DNA of 64,000 nt, from positions 100,958-164,957 of the forward strand of contig CANJJE010000006.1 of the NCBI GenBank assembly GCA_947474755.1, given 5' to 3'. This document shows, one piece after another, positions 38,150 through 49,948 of this stretch. How positions within the stretch are numbered: position 1 is the first letter of the stretch; each line of letters begins with the position of its first letter. This DNA is from Burkholderiales bacterium. GTDB taxonomy: Bacteria > Pseudomonadota > Gammaproteobacteria > Burkholderiales > Burkholderiaceae_C. The notes under the pieces are model-generated. The model saw nothing but the letters and a program-made list of their open reading frames with translations, searched no databases and was not told the DNA's origin. The translations under genes and the position numbers were made by a program.

Positions 38150-39133
38150 TCAGGGGTTGGTGGCGATGAATTCGGCGTAGGCGCTGCGCAGCCCGTCGAC
38201 CAGCGCGGTGCGCGCCGTCCAGCCGGTGCGGGCCAGCAGGCTCACGTCCATCAGCTTTCGCGGCGTGCCGTCGGGCTTGTCGCGGTTGTAGACGATCCGG
38301 CCCTTGAATCCGGTGGTCTGGCGCACCAGCTCGGCCAGCTCGGCGATGGTCACGTCGTGCCCCACGCCGATGTTGACCAGGGGAGGCTCGAAGCGACCTG
38401 TCGCGGACTCGTCGCTGCCCAGCAGCGACTGGTAGGGCTCGTCGCCGAGATTCATCAGGTAGACGCAGGCATCGGCCATGTCGTCGCTGTAGAGGAACTC
38501 GCGCCGCGGCGTACCGGAGCCCCAGACAGTGACGGTGGCGTCGCCGCGCTGTGCGGCTTCGTGGAACTTGCGCAGCAGCGCGGGGATGACGTGGCTGTTC
38601 GTCGGGTGGTAGTTGTCGCCCGGGCCGTAGAGGTTGGTCGGCATCGCGGCGAGGTACTTCGTGCCGTACTGGCGGTTGTAGCTCCAGCACATTTCGATGC
38701 CGGCGATCTTGGCCAGCGCGTAGGGACGGTTGGTGGGTTCGAGCGGGCCGGTCAGCAGGTCGGCTTCGCGCATGGGCTGGGGCGCCAGCTTGGGATAGAT
38801 GCAGCTCGAGCCCAGGAACAGCAGGCGCTTGACGCCGCCGAGATAGGCCGAATGGATCACATTGGCCTGGATCACGAGGTTGTCGCGGATGAATTCCGCC
38901 GGGAAGCTGTTGTTGGCGACGATGCCGCCGACCCTGGCGGCAGCGAGGAACACGTACTCGGGTTTCTCGACCTCGAAAAAGGCACGCGTGGCGCGATCGT
39001 CGGTGAGGTCGAGCTCGGCATGGGTGCGCAGCAGCAGGTTCCGATAGCCGGCTGCGTGCAGGTTGCGAAGGATGGCCGAGCCGACCAGGCCGCGGTGGCC
39101 GGCCACGTAGATCCTGGCCTCGGTGTGCATCAC
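38150..39133 (-). CDS. fcl: GDP-L-fucose synthase
   Basis: 327 residues. NADPH motif [14 protein letters not shown], Ser region [15 protein letters not shown], and catalytic Tyr/Lys in [12 protein letters not shown]. It converts GDP-4-keto-6-deoxymannose to GDP-L-fucose. It sits 7 bases after gmd and 5 bases before manC in the same operon. Confidence 0.96.
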   Translation of the reverse strand: MMHTEARIYVAGHRGLVGSAILRNLHAAGYRNLLLRTHAELDLTDDRATRAFFEVEKPEYVFLAAARVGGIVANNSFPAEFIRDNLVIQANVIHSAYLGGVKRLLFLGSSCIYPKLAPQPMREADLLTGPLEPTNRPYALAKIAGIEMCWSYNRQYGTKYLAAMPTNLYGPGDNYHPTNSHVIPALLRKFHEAAQRGDATVTVWGSGTPRREFLYSDDMADACVYLMNLGDEPYQSLLGSDESATGRFEPPLVNIGVGHDVTIAELAELVRQTTGFKGRIVYNRDKPDGTPRKLMDVSLLARTGWTARTALVDGLRSAYAEFIATNP

Positions 39134-39140
39134 GCGCTGC

Positions 39141-40268
39141 CTACTCGTTGTAGTCGTAGGCCTGGAAGCCGGCGAGCTTGACCAGGCTGTCGCGCCGTGC
39201 GGCGGTGTAGTCGTACTCGACCATTTCCTTGACCAGTTCGGGCAGCGTGATCTTCGGCACCCAGCCGAGTTTTTGCCTGGCCTTGCTCGGGTCGCCGAGC
39301 AGGGTTTCGACTTCGGTGGGGCGGTAGTAGCGCGGATCGACCTTGACGATCACTTCGCCGACGCGGCACCGGGCCTTGATCTCGCCGCCGACGGGCTCGA
39401 TCCTCGTGACGGTGCCGATCTCGTGATCGCCTTCGCCGCTGAACGCCAGCGTGATGCCCAGTTCACTGGCCGCGAACTCGACGAACTGCCGCACGCTGTA
39501 CTGCACGCCGGTGGCGATGACGAAGTCTTCAGGCTGCTGCTGCTGCAGCATCAGCCACTGCATCTCGACGTAGTCCTTCGCGTGGCCCCAGTCGCGCAGC
39601 GCGCTCAGGTTGCCGAGGTACAGGCAATCCTGCAGCCCGAGCGCGATGCGGGCGATGGCGCGCGTGATCTTGCGGGTGACGAAGGTCTCGCCGCGCAGCG
39701 GGCTTTCGTGGTTGAACAGCACGCCGTTGCAGGCGTACATGCCATAGGCTTCGCGGTAGTTGACGGTGATCCAGTAGGCGTAGAGCTTGGCCACCGCATA
39801 CGGGCTGCGCGGGTAGAACGGGGTGGTTTCCTTTTGCGGAACTTCCTGCACCAGACCGTAGAGCTCGGAGGTCGAGGCCTGATAGAAGCGGGTCTTCTTC
39901 TCGAGCCCCAGGATGCGGATGGCCTCGAGGATGCGCAGCGTGCCGATGCCGTCGACATTGGCGGTGTATTCAGGAGTCTCGAAGCTCACCGCGACATGGC
40001 TCATCGCGGCCAGGTTGTAGATCTCGTCAGGCTGTACCTGCTGGATGATGCGGATCAGGTTGGTGCTGTCGCTCAAGTCGCCGTAGTGCAGCTTGAAGCG
40101 CTGGTGGTCGACGTGCGGATCCTGGTACAGATGATCGACGCGGTCGGTGTTGAACAAGCTGCTGCGGCGCTTGATGCCGTGCACCTCGTAGCCTTTGCCC
40201 AGCAGCAATTCGGCCAGGTAGGCACCGTCCTGTCCGGTCACGCCGGTGATGAGAGCGACTTTGGTCAT
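39141..40268 (-). CDS. gmd: GDP-mannose 4,6-dehydratase
   Basis: 375 residues. N-terminal [20 protein letters not shown], the Gmd segment [18 protein letters not shown], the Ser/Thr/Glu active-site part [16 protein letters not shown] and Tyr/Lys in [12 protein letters not shown]. It performs the first step from GDP-mannose to GDP-L-fucose. It follows galE by 57 bases. Confidence 0.97.
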   Translation of the reverse strand: MTKVALITGVTGQDGAYLAELLLGKGYEVHGIKRRSSLFNTDRVDHLYQDPHVDHQRFKLHYGDLSDSTNLIRIIQQVQPDEIYNLAAMSHVAVSFETPEYTANVDGIGTLRILEAIRILGLEKKTRFYQASTSELYGLVQEVPQKETTPFYPRSPYAVAKLYAYWITVNYREAYGMYACNGVLFNHESPLRGETFVTRKITRAIARIALGLQDCLYLGNLSALRDWGHAKDYVEMQWLMLQQQQPEDFVIATGVQYSVRQFVEFAASELGITLAFSGEGDHEIGTVTRIEPVGGEIKARCRVGEVIVKVDPRYYRPTEVETLLGDPSKARQKLGWVPKITLPELVKEMVEYDYTAARRDSLVKLAGFQAYDYNE

Positions 40269-40325
40269 GGTGTCTCAGTGAAGCTGATGTCGGCTGGCAA
40301 GAGATGAGCTACCTTCGTGAGCGCG

Positions 40326-41348
40326 TCAGTCGCCATAGCCACCGGGATTCGACTGCTGCCATCGCCAGCTGTCGGCGCACATCGCCTCGATGCCGCGGGT
40401 GGCCTGCCAACCCAGCAGCTCGCGCGCACGGCTCGGGTCTGCATAACAGGCCGCCACATCGCCCGGGCGACGCGCCACGATGTCATAGGGAATGTGACAA
40501 CCGCTGGCCTGCTCGAAGGCACGGACGAGTTCGAGCACGCTGTGGCCGCAGCCGGTGCCCAGGTTGGCGGTGAACGAGCTGCCTGAGCTTTCCGTCAGGT
40601 GACGCAAGGCGGCGACATGGCCCTCGGCCAGATCGCTGACGTGGATGTAGTCGCGCACGCCGGTGCCGTCGGGTGTGTCGTAGTCGTTGCCGAAGACCTG
40701 CAGGCGCTCGCGCTTGCCCACCGCCACCTGCGCGATGTACGGCATCAGGTTGTTCGGTATGCCGCGCGGGTCTTCGCCGATCAGGCCGCTCTCGTGCGCC
40801 CCCACCGGGTTGAAGTAGCGCAGCAGCGCGATGCGCCACGACGGGTCGGCGCGGGCCAGGTCGGTGAGGATGTTCTCGCCGATGAGCTTGGTCGCGCCAT
40901 AAGGGCTGGTGGTGGCGAGCGCGGCGCTCTCGGGGATGGGCAACTGCTCGGGTGAGCCGTACACGGTGGCGCTGGAGCTGAACACGAAGGTCTTGCACCC
41001 GCTGGCGCTCATGGCTTCGGCCACGCTGATCAGCCCGCCGATGTTGTTGCGGTAATAGGCCAGCGGCTTCGCGCTGCTTTCGCCGACCGCCTTGAAAGCA
41101 GCGAAGTGAACCACCGCGCTGATCGCATGACGCTCGAACAGCGACCGCATGGCCGCGCTGTCGCAGACATCGGCGCGCTCGAATGCCGGAGTGCGCCCGC
41201 CCAGGCGCTGCAGCCGGTTCAGCACCTGTGGCGAGCTGTTGGAAAAGTCGTCGATGCCGATCACATCGAACCCCGCCGCCCACAGGGCCAGCCAGGTGTG
41301 CGAGGCGATGTAGCCGGTGGCGCCGGTGAGCAGGATCATGTGGTTCAT
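40326..41348 (-). CDS. galE: UDP-glucose 4-epimerase
   Basis: 340 residues from the ATG at 41348 (MNHMILLTGATGYIASHTWL), which overlaps the stop of the beta-barrel gene. SDR features: VVHFAAFKAVGES, FSSSATVYG and Tyr/Lys in SPYGATKLIGENIL, plus the GalE-specific RYFNPVGAHESGLIGEDP. It supplies UDP-galactose, or a related epimer, for the EPS. Confidence 0.95.
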   Translation of the reverse strand: MNHMILLTGATGYIASHTWLALWAAGFDVIGIDDFSNSSPQVLNRLQRLGGRTPAFERADVCDSAAMRSLFERHAISAVVHFAAFKAVGESSAKPLAYYRNNIGGLISVAEAMSASGCKTFVFSSSATVYGSPEQLPIPESAALATTSPYGATKLIGENILTDLARADPSWRIALLRYFNPVGAHESGLIGEDPRGIPNNLMPYIAQVAVGKRERLQVFGNDYDTPDGTGVRDYIHVSDLAEGHVAALRHLTESSGSSFTANLGTGCGHSVLELVRAFEQASGCHIPYDIVARRPGDVAACYADPSRARELLGWQATRGIEAMCADSWRWQQSNPGGYGD

Positions 41349-42541
41349 TGCAGCGTGATCTGTGCCGAGCACGACACGCTGTTGTTGTCGTAGTCAAACG
41401 AGATCCGGCCCGAAGCGCGGCGGCTGTCGTGCCCGGCGTTGCAGGACAAGGACAGGCTGCGCAATGGCCTGTAGGTGGCCACCAGCATGGCACTGCGGAC
41501 AGAGTCGTGCCCTCTCAAGGACCCGAACACCAGCGAGCGACGGTTCGCATAGAGATTCAGGTCGAAGCGGATCTTCGAGGTGAGGGCGTAGGTGGTGTTC
41601 AACGACAGCGCGTTTGTCAGGCGGCTCTCATCGCCGAAGGTGCCGGCCTGCTGGCCGTTGATGAAGCCGCTCTCTGCGCCGGTATCTCGGTTGAACAGTG
41701 TGACGAAGCTCAGCTTGCCGGTGGGTTGGTAGGTCCACTTCAACTGGCCGGTCGTGCCTGTGAAATCGAACGCGGAACCGCCGTTGCGCGAGGTGCGCTC
41801 GCCATAGCTCAGCCGGGCGTTGATGACGCTGCTGCCCGTGGGGATCCAGTTCGCGGTCAGGTCCACGTCCTTGCGGTCAAAGTCGCGTTCGAGGCGGTAC
41901 TTTCCCATCGTGTAGCGCAGCGCTGTACCCACTGTCAGAGACTCTCGCGGTCGATATGTCAGACCGGCGCTGAAGGCGTCCTGGTTCAGCGCGTTGAACC
42001 TGTAGGCCGGGTCGGAGTAGTTCTGGTTGCGGTGGGTGTAGATGGCGTCGAGCGACAGCAAGGAGTCGGAGCCGTAGCTCAGCTGTGCGATGGTTTCGTC
42101 GCGGCGCTCGAGGTTCCTGGCGTTCGTTTGAACGATGTTGGTGCCACCGTAGTTGTACAGACTCTGGCTGCTGGTGTGGTCGAGTTTTCCGGAGAGCTTG
42201 TAGATGGTGGCCCAGTCGATACCGACATTCACGCTGTAAGCGGTGTGATCGAGGTTCTTCAGGTCCTGAAAGCGGGTTTCCTGCAACGTGCCGCTGGCAT
42301 AGACGCGTTGGCGCCCGATGCTCTGATCGATGCCTCCGAGCAGACCGTAGCGGTATGAGGTGTCGCCGACGGCCTGGGGCAGGCGAAACACGTTCGAGTC
42401 GTAGCCGACCGAGGTGCTGGCGCCGATGTAGTAGGGGTTCGGGTCGTCGGCCTGGGCAGATCCGAAGCCACAAGCGGCCAGCGCTGCGGCCAGCAGGCGC
42501 AGCAGGGTGTCGAGCGGGCTGCGGTTTTGTCGGTGCGGCAT
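41345..42541 (-). CDS. epsL: EpsL/VpsM-type outer-membrane beta-barrel protein
   Basis: 398 residues from the ATG at 42541, chosen for the signal peptide (LLRLLAAALAACGFGSAQA). The mature part is a run of alternating, aromatic-ended strands (YYIGASTSVGYDSNVFRL, YSVNVGIDW, LSYGERTSRNGG) ending in Gln, as expected for a barrel of about 16 strands. In EPS loci such barrels accompany the export channel. It lies 38 bases after the initiating transferase gene. Confidence 0.82.
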   Translation of the reverse strand: MPHRQNRSPLDTLLRLLAAALAACGFGSAQADDPNPYYIGASTSVGYDSNVFRLPQAVGDTSYRYGLLGGIDQSIGRQRVYASGTLQETRFQDLKNLDHTAYSVNVGIDWATIYKLSGKLDHTSSQSLYNYGGTNIVQTNARNLERRDETIAQLSYGSDSLLSLDAIYTHRNQNYSDPAYRFNALNQDAFSAGLTYRPRESLTVGTALRYTMGKYRLERDFDRKDVDLTANWIPTGSSVINARLSYGERTSRNGGSAFDFTGTTGQLKWTYQPTGKLSFVTLFNRDTGAESGFINGQQAGTFGDESRLTNALSLNTTYALTSKIRFDLNLYANRRSLVFGSLRGHDSVRSAMLVATYRPLRSLSLSCNAGHDSRRASGRISFDYDNNSVSCSAQITLQ

Positions 42542-42579
42542 GGTGAGAGTCCGGCAGGAAACAGGGCAGCAGGCCGACA

Positions 42580-44001
42580 TCAGTAGGCCTTCGAATTGAA
42601 GAACGCCACGCGGATGGTGCGAACGATGATCTGCAAGTCGAGCGTGAGCGACCAGTTGCGAAGGTACTCCAGGTCGTACTCCACCCGGGCTTGCATCTTC
42701 TCGATGGTTTCGGTCTCGCCGCGGTGGCCGTTGACCTGCGCCCAGCCCGTGATGCCCGGCTTGACCTTGTGCCTGACCATGTAGGCCTTGATCAGCTTGC
42801 GGTATTCCTCGTTGTGCGCCACCGCATGCGGGCGGGGCCCGACGATGCTCATGCGGCCTTGCAGCACGTTGATGAATTGCGGCAGCTCGTCGAGCGAGGT
42901 GCGGCGGATGAAGGCGCCGAAGGGTGTCAGGCGCGGGTCGTTGGGCTTTGCCTGCATGACCACCGACCCGTTGTCCATCGCGTTCATCGAGCGGAACTTG
43001 TAGACGATGATCTCGTTGCCGTCCAGCCCGTTGCGGCGCTGCTTGAAGACGACGGGGCCGGGCGAACTGAGCTTGACCCCGATCGCCAGCGCCAGCATCA
43101 CCGGTGCCACCAGCAAGAGGATGATCGTCGACAGCACCACGTCGCTCAGCCGCTTGGTCAGCGCGTTGATGCCGGTGAACGGGGTTTCGCAGATGCCGAC
43201 CACCGGTACGCCGTTCATGTCCTGCAAGCGGCCCTGGATGATGCCGATGCCGAACACGTCGGGCACGAAGAACAGCGAGGCCGTGGTGCCTTGCAGCTGC
43301 TCGAGCAGCTCGACGATGCGCGGTTGGGAGCTCAGCGGCAAGGTGATGAACACTTCGTTCACGCCATGCTGTCGCACGAAGGACGCCACGTCTTTCAGGC
43401 CGCCGAGGTTGTTGCTTGCGGCACTTTCGTGCAGGCGATCGTCGACCCGGTCGTCGAAATAGCCGAGGAAGTCGACGTTGCGGTCTTCGACGCCGTTCAG
43501 CGCACGCGCCACCTTCACGCCGAGCCCGCCGCCGCCGACGACGACGGCCGTACGGCGGTTTTCCGGCGAGGCGGCCTGCCATTGCAGGACTTTCTTGCCG
43601 ACCAGCACCGCCGTGCACTGCAGCAGCGGCGTGGCGACGGCCCAGGCGATGAGGACCTCTTCCTCGAAGTACTTGAAGCTGCGCGTGGCGTAGGCGCAAA
43701 GCATGAGGATCGTCAGCAGCAGCGACCAGGAAACAAAGATGCCCACGCTGCCGGCCAGCAGGCTGTCACGAAACCGGTTGCGGCCGGGAAACGTGAGCGC
43801 GAACACGAGCAGGCACACGGTGAGCTGGGGCCGGGCGATGGGCTCGTCCATCCAGTGGTTGGCGAGCACGAACACCAGCACGGTGATCGTCGGTTCGAGA
43901 AAAGCGGCCACCAGTGACGTGACCGATTGCGGCGCGCTGTAGAAAGTCCGTTTGTAGGTTCGATCTTCGTACATCGGTCGTGCGGGATAGGAACGGGCCA
44001 T
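42580..44001 (-). CDS. Undecaprenyl-phosphate glucose phosphotransferase (WcaJ-type initiator)
   Basis: 473 residues; ATG at 44001, with a second possible start at 43974. Four N-terminal membrane helices, a Rossmann-like CoA_binding_3 region (AVVVGGGGLGVKVARALNG), a fifth helix (IILLLVAPVMLALAIGVKLS) and the C-terminal bacterial sugar transferase domain with PGPVVFKQRRNGLDG, TSLDELPQFINVLQGRMSIV and KPGITGWAQVNGHRG. It starts the lipid-linked repeat unit. It is the promoter-proximal gene of the right-arm operon and diverges from ubiJ across 171 bases. Confidence 0.93.
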   Translation of the reverse strand: MARSYPARPMYEDRTYKRTFYSAPQSVTSLVAAFLEPTITVLVFVLANHWMDEPIARPQLTVCLLVFALTFPGRNRFRDSLLAGSVGIFVSWSLLLTILMLCAYATRSFKYFEEEVLIAWAVATPLLQCTAVLVGKKVLQWQAASPENRRTAVVVGGGGLGVKVARALNGVEDRNVDFLGYFDDRVDDRLHESAASNNLGGLKDVASFVRQHGVNEVFITLPLSSQPRIVELLEQLQGTTASLFFVPDVFGIGIIQGRLQDMNGVPVVGICETPFTGINALTKRLSDVVLSTIILLLVAPVMLALAIGVKLSSPGPVVFKQRRNGLDGNEIIVYKFRSMNAMDNGSVVMQAKPNDPRLTPFGAFIRRTSLDELPQFINVLQGRMSIVGPRPHAVAHNEEYRKLIKAYMVRHKVKPGITGWAQVNGHRGETETIEKMQARVEYDLEYLRNWSLTLDLQIIVRTIRVAFFNSKAY

Positions 44002-44160
44002 GCCGGACGTCGGCCGTTGACGGTGAGGGACCAGGAAGCAACAGGCCGCATGGCGCGCGTGGCTGCGTCGGAACTCCGCCCGACGGCGTTCGAAACATTG
44101 TGTCCTACGCTGATGTCAGTTTCACGTCGCGATCACGGTGGGGCGCACGAGGTGGGTGCC

Positions 44161-44166
44161 TACAAT
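44161..44166 (+). promoter_or_regulatory. -10 box (TACAAT) of a possibly leaderless ubiJ promoter
   Basis: TACAAT ends six bases before the first ATG of ubiJ, so the expected transcription start falls on the start codon. No clear -35 box is seen at the normal spacing. Confidence 0.4.
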
Positions 44167-44172
44167 CTCACG

Positions 44173-44730
44173 ATGATGTCGGCGTTTGTGCAGTCTTTCG
44201 GTGCCATGGTGATGCCTCGCCTGATGCTGCTGGTGAACCATGTCCTGGCAGCCGAGCCGACGGCTGTGCAGCGCCTGCGGCCGCACGCAGGAAAATGTAT
44301 CCAGTTGCAATTGCGTGACACCCCGGCGCTGCTGTCGTGGCTTCCTTCGAGCCTGACCCTGGCGGTGACCGCTGCAGGCTTGCTGGAATGGCAATCCGAG
44401 GTGACAGAACGCGCTGACCTGCTGGCGACACTCGACGCATCGAATCTTGGGCAGACAGTGGCCGACACCGTGGCCGGCCGGCGGCCGAGGGTCGAGGTGG
44501 CCGGTGACGCCGCTTTCGCCGCCGACGTGAGCTGGCTGGTCGAACATCTGCGCTGGGACTTGCAGGATGACCTCGCGCGCCTTGTCGGCGACGGCCCGGC
44601 AGCGCAGCTGGTCCGCATCGCCACGGCTGTGGCGTCCGGTCTGCGCGATGCGATGAGGTCTGTGGCGCAGTCGGCCTCCGATCGCTGGCGTCCGTCGGCG
44701 CCGATGCCTTCGGAGTCGCCGCCCCGATGA
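44173..44730 (+). CDS. ubiJ: Ubiquinone biosynthesis accessory factor UbiJ (SCP2 domain)
   Basis: 185 residues starting [18 protein letters not shown]. The SCP2-like lipid-binding fold is suggested by [19 protein letters not shown] and a C-terminal helix ([18 protein letters not shown]) typical of UbiJ. It helps assemble the soluble ubiquinone-synthesis complex. It overlaps ubiB by four bases (ATGA). The longer open frame to 43927 is not used because it crosses the divergent promoter region. Confidence 0.88.
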   Translation: MMSAFVQSFGAMVMPRLMLLVNHVLAAEPTAVQRLRPHAGKCIQLQLRDTPALLSWLPSSLTLAVTAAGLLEWQSEVTERADLLATLDASNLGQTVADTVAGRRPRVEVAGDAAFAADVSWLVEHLRWDLQDDLARLVGDGPAAQLVRIATAVASGLRDAMRSVAQSASDRWRPSAPMPSESPPR

Positions 44731-46280
44731 GGCACGTCGCGCGGCTGCTGTTCATCGTCTTCACGATCTACCGCTATGGCCTCGACGAGCTGGCCTTGTC
44801 GAACTTTCGCCAGCGCTGGGTGCGCGTGCTGGTGCGCGTCATCACCGCCAGCCGCCGCCTCGATGCGCCTCGCGGCGTGCGCCTGCGCATGGCGCTGGAG
44901 AAGCTGGGCCCGATCTTCGTCAAGTTCGGGCAGGTGCTGTCCACGCGCCGCGACCTGATTCCGGCTGACCTCGCTGACGAACTGGCGCAACTGCAGGACA
45001 ACGTGCCGCCTTTTTCCGCGGCACTCGCCCGTGAGCTGATCCACAAGGCCTACGGACGCAGTGTCGAGGAGGTGTTTGCCAGCTTCGAGAGCGAACCGAT
45101 TGCCAGCGCGTCGATTGCCCAGGTGCATTTCGCGACCCTGAAGGACGGTCGGGACGTGGCGGTGAAGGTGCTGCGACCGAACATGCTGTCGGTGATCGAC
45201 GACGACCTGTCGCTGATGCGCACCATCGCGGTCTGGGTCGAGCGGCTGTCGGCTGACGGCAAGCGCCTCAAGCCACGAGAGGTCGTGGCCGAGTTCGACA
45301 ACCACCTGCACGACGAACTCGATCTGGTGCGCGAAGCGGCCAACGCGGCGCAGCTGCGCCGCAATATGGAAGGTCTGAACCTGGTGCTGGTACCGGAAAT
45401 GCACTGGGAGCTGTGCACGCAGACCGTGCTGGTGATGGACCGCATGGACGGCGTGCCGATCAGCCAGACCCAGCGCTTGCATGACGCCGGCGTCGACATT
45501 CCGAAGCTGGCGCGCGACGGCGTGACGATCTTCTTCACCCAGGTGTTTCGCGACGGCTTCTTCCATGCCGACATGCACCCGGGCAACATCCAGGTCAGCC
45601 TGGCGCCTGCAACCTTCGGGCGCTACATCGCGCTCGATTTCGGCATCGTCGGTACGTTGACCGAATTCGACAAGGAGTACCTGGCGCAGAATTTCATCGC
45701 GTTCTTCCGCCGCGATTACAAGCGGGTCGCGGAGTTGCACGTCGAGTCGGGCTGGGTGCCGGCGAACACGCGTGTCGATGAGCTCGAAGGCGCGATCCGG
45801 GCGGTGTGCGAGCCGCACTTCGATCGGCCGCTCAAGGACATCTCGCTGGGCCAGGTGCTGCTGCGGCTGTTCCAGACTTCGCGTCGCTTCAACGTCGAGA
45901 TCCAGCCGCAGCTGGTGCTGCTGCAGAAGACGCTGCTCAATGTCGAGGGACTGGGCCGCCAGCTCGACCCGGAGCTCGATCTGTGGAACACCGCCAAGCC
46001 CTTCCTGGAGCGCTGGATGAACGACCAGATCGGCTGGCGGGGTCTGGTCGCCCGGTTGAAGAACGAAGCGCCGCGCTACGTGCAGTTGCTGCCCGAACTG
46101 CCGCGTCTGGTGCACCAGGCGCTGCAGCCGAAGCCTGCGTCCGAGCAGAAGATGCTGGAGGCCCTGCTGTTCGAGCAGCGTCGCACCAACCGGCTGCTGC
46201 AGGCGATCGTCTGCGTCGGCATCGGCTTCGTGATCGGTGTCGTCGCGGTGCAATCGCTGCTGCACATCGGGTATCACTGA
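44727..46280 (+). CDS. ubiB: Ubiquinone biosynthesis kinase-like protein UbiB
   Basis: 517 residues. The ADCK/UbiB KxGQ motif is in [16 protein letters not shown], the Ala-rich loop in [12 protein letters not shown], the catalytic-loop region [11 protein letters not shown] and the metal region [10 protein letters not shown]. There is one C-terminal membrane helix near residue 490. It supports hydroxylation steps of ubiquinone synthesis at the membrane. Confidence 0.97.
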   Translation: MRHVARLLFIVFTIYRYGLDELALSNFRQRWVRVLVRVITASRRLDAPRGVRLRMALEKLGPIFVKFGQVLSTRRDLIPADLADELAQLQDNVPPFSAALARELIHKAYGRSVEEVFASFESEPIASASIAQVHFATLKDGRDVAVKVLRPNMLSVIDDDLSLMRTIAVWVERLSADGKRLKPREVVAEFDNHLHDELDLVREAANAAQLRRNMEGLNLVLVPEMHWELCTQTVLVMDRMDGVPISQTQRLHDAGVDIPKLARDGVTIFFTQVFRDGFFHADMHPGNIQVSLAPATFGRYIALDFGIVGTLTEFDKEYLAQNFIAFFRRDYKRVAELHVESGWVPANTRVDELEGAIRAVCEPHFDRPLKDISLGQVLLRLFQTSRRFNVEIQPQLVLLQKTLLNVEGLGRQLDPELDLWNTAKPFLERWMNDQIGWRGLVARLKNEAPRYVQLLPELPRLVHQALQPKPASEQKMLEALLFEQRRTNRLLQAIVCVGIGFVIGVVAVQSLLHIGYH

Positions 46281-46291
46281 GACCGGCGCCG

Positions 46292-46297
46292 TATAAT
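46292..46297 (+). promoter_or_regulatory. -10 box (TATAAT) upstream of the FmdB-like gene
   Basis: A consensus TATAAT 34 bases before the start codon, in an AT-rich patch unusual for this window. The -35 region is poor. Confidence 0.5.
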
Positions 46298-46331
46298 TTC
46301 CGGTTTTTCTTTTCTAATCAAAGGCTTAGCC

Positions 46332-46736
46332 ATGCCCATCTATGCCTATCGATGCGCTGCCTGCGGCCACGCGAAAGACGTGCTCCAGAAGATTTCCGAT
46401 CCGCTGCTGACCGTCTGTCCGGCCTGTGGTGCCGAGAGTTTCGAGAAGCAGGTGACGGCGGCGGGCTTCCAGCTGAAGGGCTCGGGCTGGTACGTCACCG
46501 ATTTCCGCGATGGCGCCAAGTCAGCCCCGGCGGCAGACAAGCCGTCCGGCGACGCAAAGCCGTCTGCAGACGCAAAGCCGTCTGGAGACGCAAAGCCGGC
46601 GGGTGGCGCTCTCGCGGGCCATGCGCCTGCGTCTGGCTCGAAGGGCACGACAGGCAAGGCGGAGAGCGCAAGCTCGCCTGCGCCAGCCTCGACACCCAGT
46701 GCGCCTGCAAGCGGTCCGGCGTCTTCGTCGACCTGA
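46332..46736 (+). CDS. FmdB-family zinc ribbon protein
   Basis: 134 residues. Cys8/Cys11 and Cys29/Cys32 form the zinc ribbon (YRCAACGH and VCPACGAE), as in FmdB/CxxC_CxxC_SSSS proteins. After residue 60 the protein is low-complexity, with a repeated DAKPSG unit encoded by near-identical 15-18 base repeats around 46530-46600, then an Ala/Ser/Pro tail. The repeats may vary in number between strains. The function is unknown. Confidence 0.85.
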   Translation: MPIYAYRCAACGHAKDVLQKISDPLLTVCPACGAESFEKQVTAAGFQLKGSGWYVTDFRDGAKSAPAADKPSGDAKPSADAKPSGDAKPAGGALAGHAPASGSKGTTGKAESASSPAPASTPSAPASGPASSST

Positions 46737-46779
46737 TCACTTTCGCGCCGCAATACTGCTTCTCAGCCCTGGGACTCAC

Positions 46780-47433
46780 TTGAAGAAATACCTCATCGCC
46801 GGCTTGCTGGTGTGGTTGCCGTTGACCATCACCGTCTGGGTGCTGACTTCGGTGCTCGGCGTGCTCGACGGCTTGTTCACCTGGCTGCTCAGCGCCTCGC
46901 AGGCGCTGCTGCCGGAGTCGGCCCACACGCCGCTGGAAATGCTCAAGAAGATCCCCGGCTTCGGGGTCCTGGTGATGCTGGTCGGGTTGCTGCTGACGGG
47001 CGTGTTCGCGACCAACATCGTCGGCCAGTGGTGGCTGAAGCAGGGCAGCCGGCTGCTCAACCAGATTCCGATCGTCAAGTCGATCTACAGCTCGGTCAAG
47101 CAGGTGTCCGACACGCTGTTCTCGAGCAGTGGCAACGCCTTTCGCGAAGCGGTGCTGGTGCAGTACCCGCGCACTGGCTCGTGGACGATTGCCTTCGTCA
47201 CCGGCCGTCCCGGTGGCGAGGCGGGTGTGCACCTGGCGGGTGACTATCTGAGCGTGTACGTGCCGACCACGCCGAACCCGACCTCGGGCTTCTTCCTGAT
47301 GTTGCCGCGCGCCGATGTGATCGCGCTCGACATGAGCGTCGACGAGGCGTTGAAGTACGTGATTTCGATGGGCGTGGTGGCGCCAGCAATCACCAAGTCC
47401 GCCAGGCTGCCCCAGCCGCAACCCCCCGCTTGA
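46780..47433 (+). CDS. DUF502 family membrane protein
   Basis: 217 residues from the TTG at 46780, chosen because the protein then starts KKYLIAGLLVWLPLTITVWV, the standard DUF502 N-terminus. Two membrane helices (about residues 4-30 and 60-85) precede a soluble domain with IPIVKSIYSSVKQV and PTTPNPTSGFFLML. The function is unknown. It keeps its usual place between fmdB-like and aspS genes. Confidence 0.88.
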   Translation: MKKYLIAGLLVWLPLTITVWVLTSVLGVLDGLFTWLLSASQALLPESAHTPLEMLKKIPGFGVLVMLVGLLLTGVFATNIVGQWWLKQGSRLLNQIPIVKSIYSSVKQVSDTLFSSSGNAFREAVLVQYPRTGSWTIAFVTGRPGGEAGVHLAGDYLSVYVPTTPNPTSGFFLMLPRADVIALDMSVDEALKYVISMGVVAPAITKSARLPQPQPPA

Positions 47434-47555
47434 GCGCGTCTGCGTTCAAGCCGACTGCCTTGACATGGGTGCTTGCGCTGCGCCGAATGAACCTGTGAAG
47501 CCGCAGCCGAAACCCCGAAGCAGCAACACCTCGAACCCGTTTGTGGAGTGACACG

Positions 47556-49361
<1,806 letters not shown>

Positions 49362-49392
49362 ACCGGGAATGAAGCCAACCGTTTCAACGTCC

Positions 49393-49882
49393 GCTTTCGG
49401 CCCTTTGCGGTCATTCGCGGACATGCTCCCGCAGGCATCGGTCTGCGCGAGCGGCGGCTACCGGGTGACCGGCTCCGCTCATGCCTGGGGACAGAGCCCC
49501 AGGCGCTCGCCAGGCACAAACAGTCCACTCGACTGTTTGTGTCCGGGCTTGCTCCCCCGGGCCGGTTCACTGACCAGGCGCTTCGGGTCAAGCCGATCCG
49601 GCCCTCCTCCTTTACTTCGCTGCGCCGGTCACCCGGCATCCTCCGCAGGCAGCCACGGTTGTGTTCAACGGCCTTCAACCGCAACAGTGGCTCCTGGAGC
49701 GGTGTGGTGGGGTGGCGTGTGGAGTGAAGTAAAGGAGGAGGGCCGCATGGACTCGCGAGAAGCGCTTGAGTCGACAACCGGCCCGGGGGACATGAACGCA
49801 ACACGGCACCCCGCCGCACCGCTCTCGCGCAGATTGAGCACTGACGACCTCTGTCCGCGAATGACCGCAAAGGGCCGAAAGC
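49393..49882. repeat. Nested inverted-repeat element in a gene-free gap
   Basis: The ends are a perfect 31-bp inverted repeat (49393-49423 and 49852-49882). Inside is a 20-bp inverted repeat (49599-49618 and 49726-49745) whose flanks also match in inverted orientation, so two copies of one repeat family face each other. There are also perfect hairpins at 49483-49504 (8-bp stem) and 49515-49541 (11-bp stem, 5-base loop). No convincing gene is present between aspS and minC; small open frames here look incidental. A related sequence is at 61388-61510. Confidence 0.8.
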
Positions 49883-49948
49883 AGAGCTTCGCCAACAATC
49901 GGCTGTTTCATGCGTCGCGGGTCGCGCGAAGCACGGTGGAGAACTGAC

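Noticed and set aside
49369..49947. Open frame of 192 codons upstream of minC
   Set aside because: It runs through the nested inverted repeat and has no family, no clear ribosome site and a repeat-derived composition.
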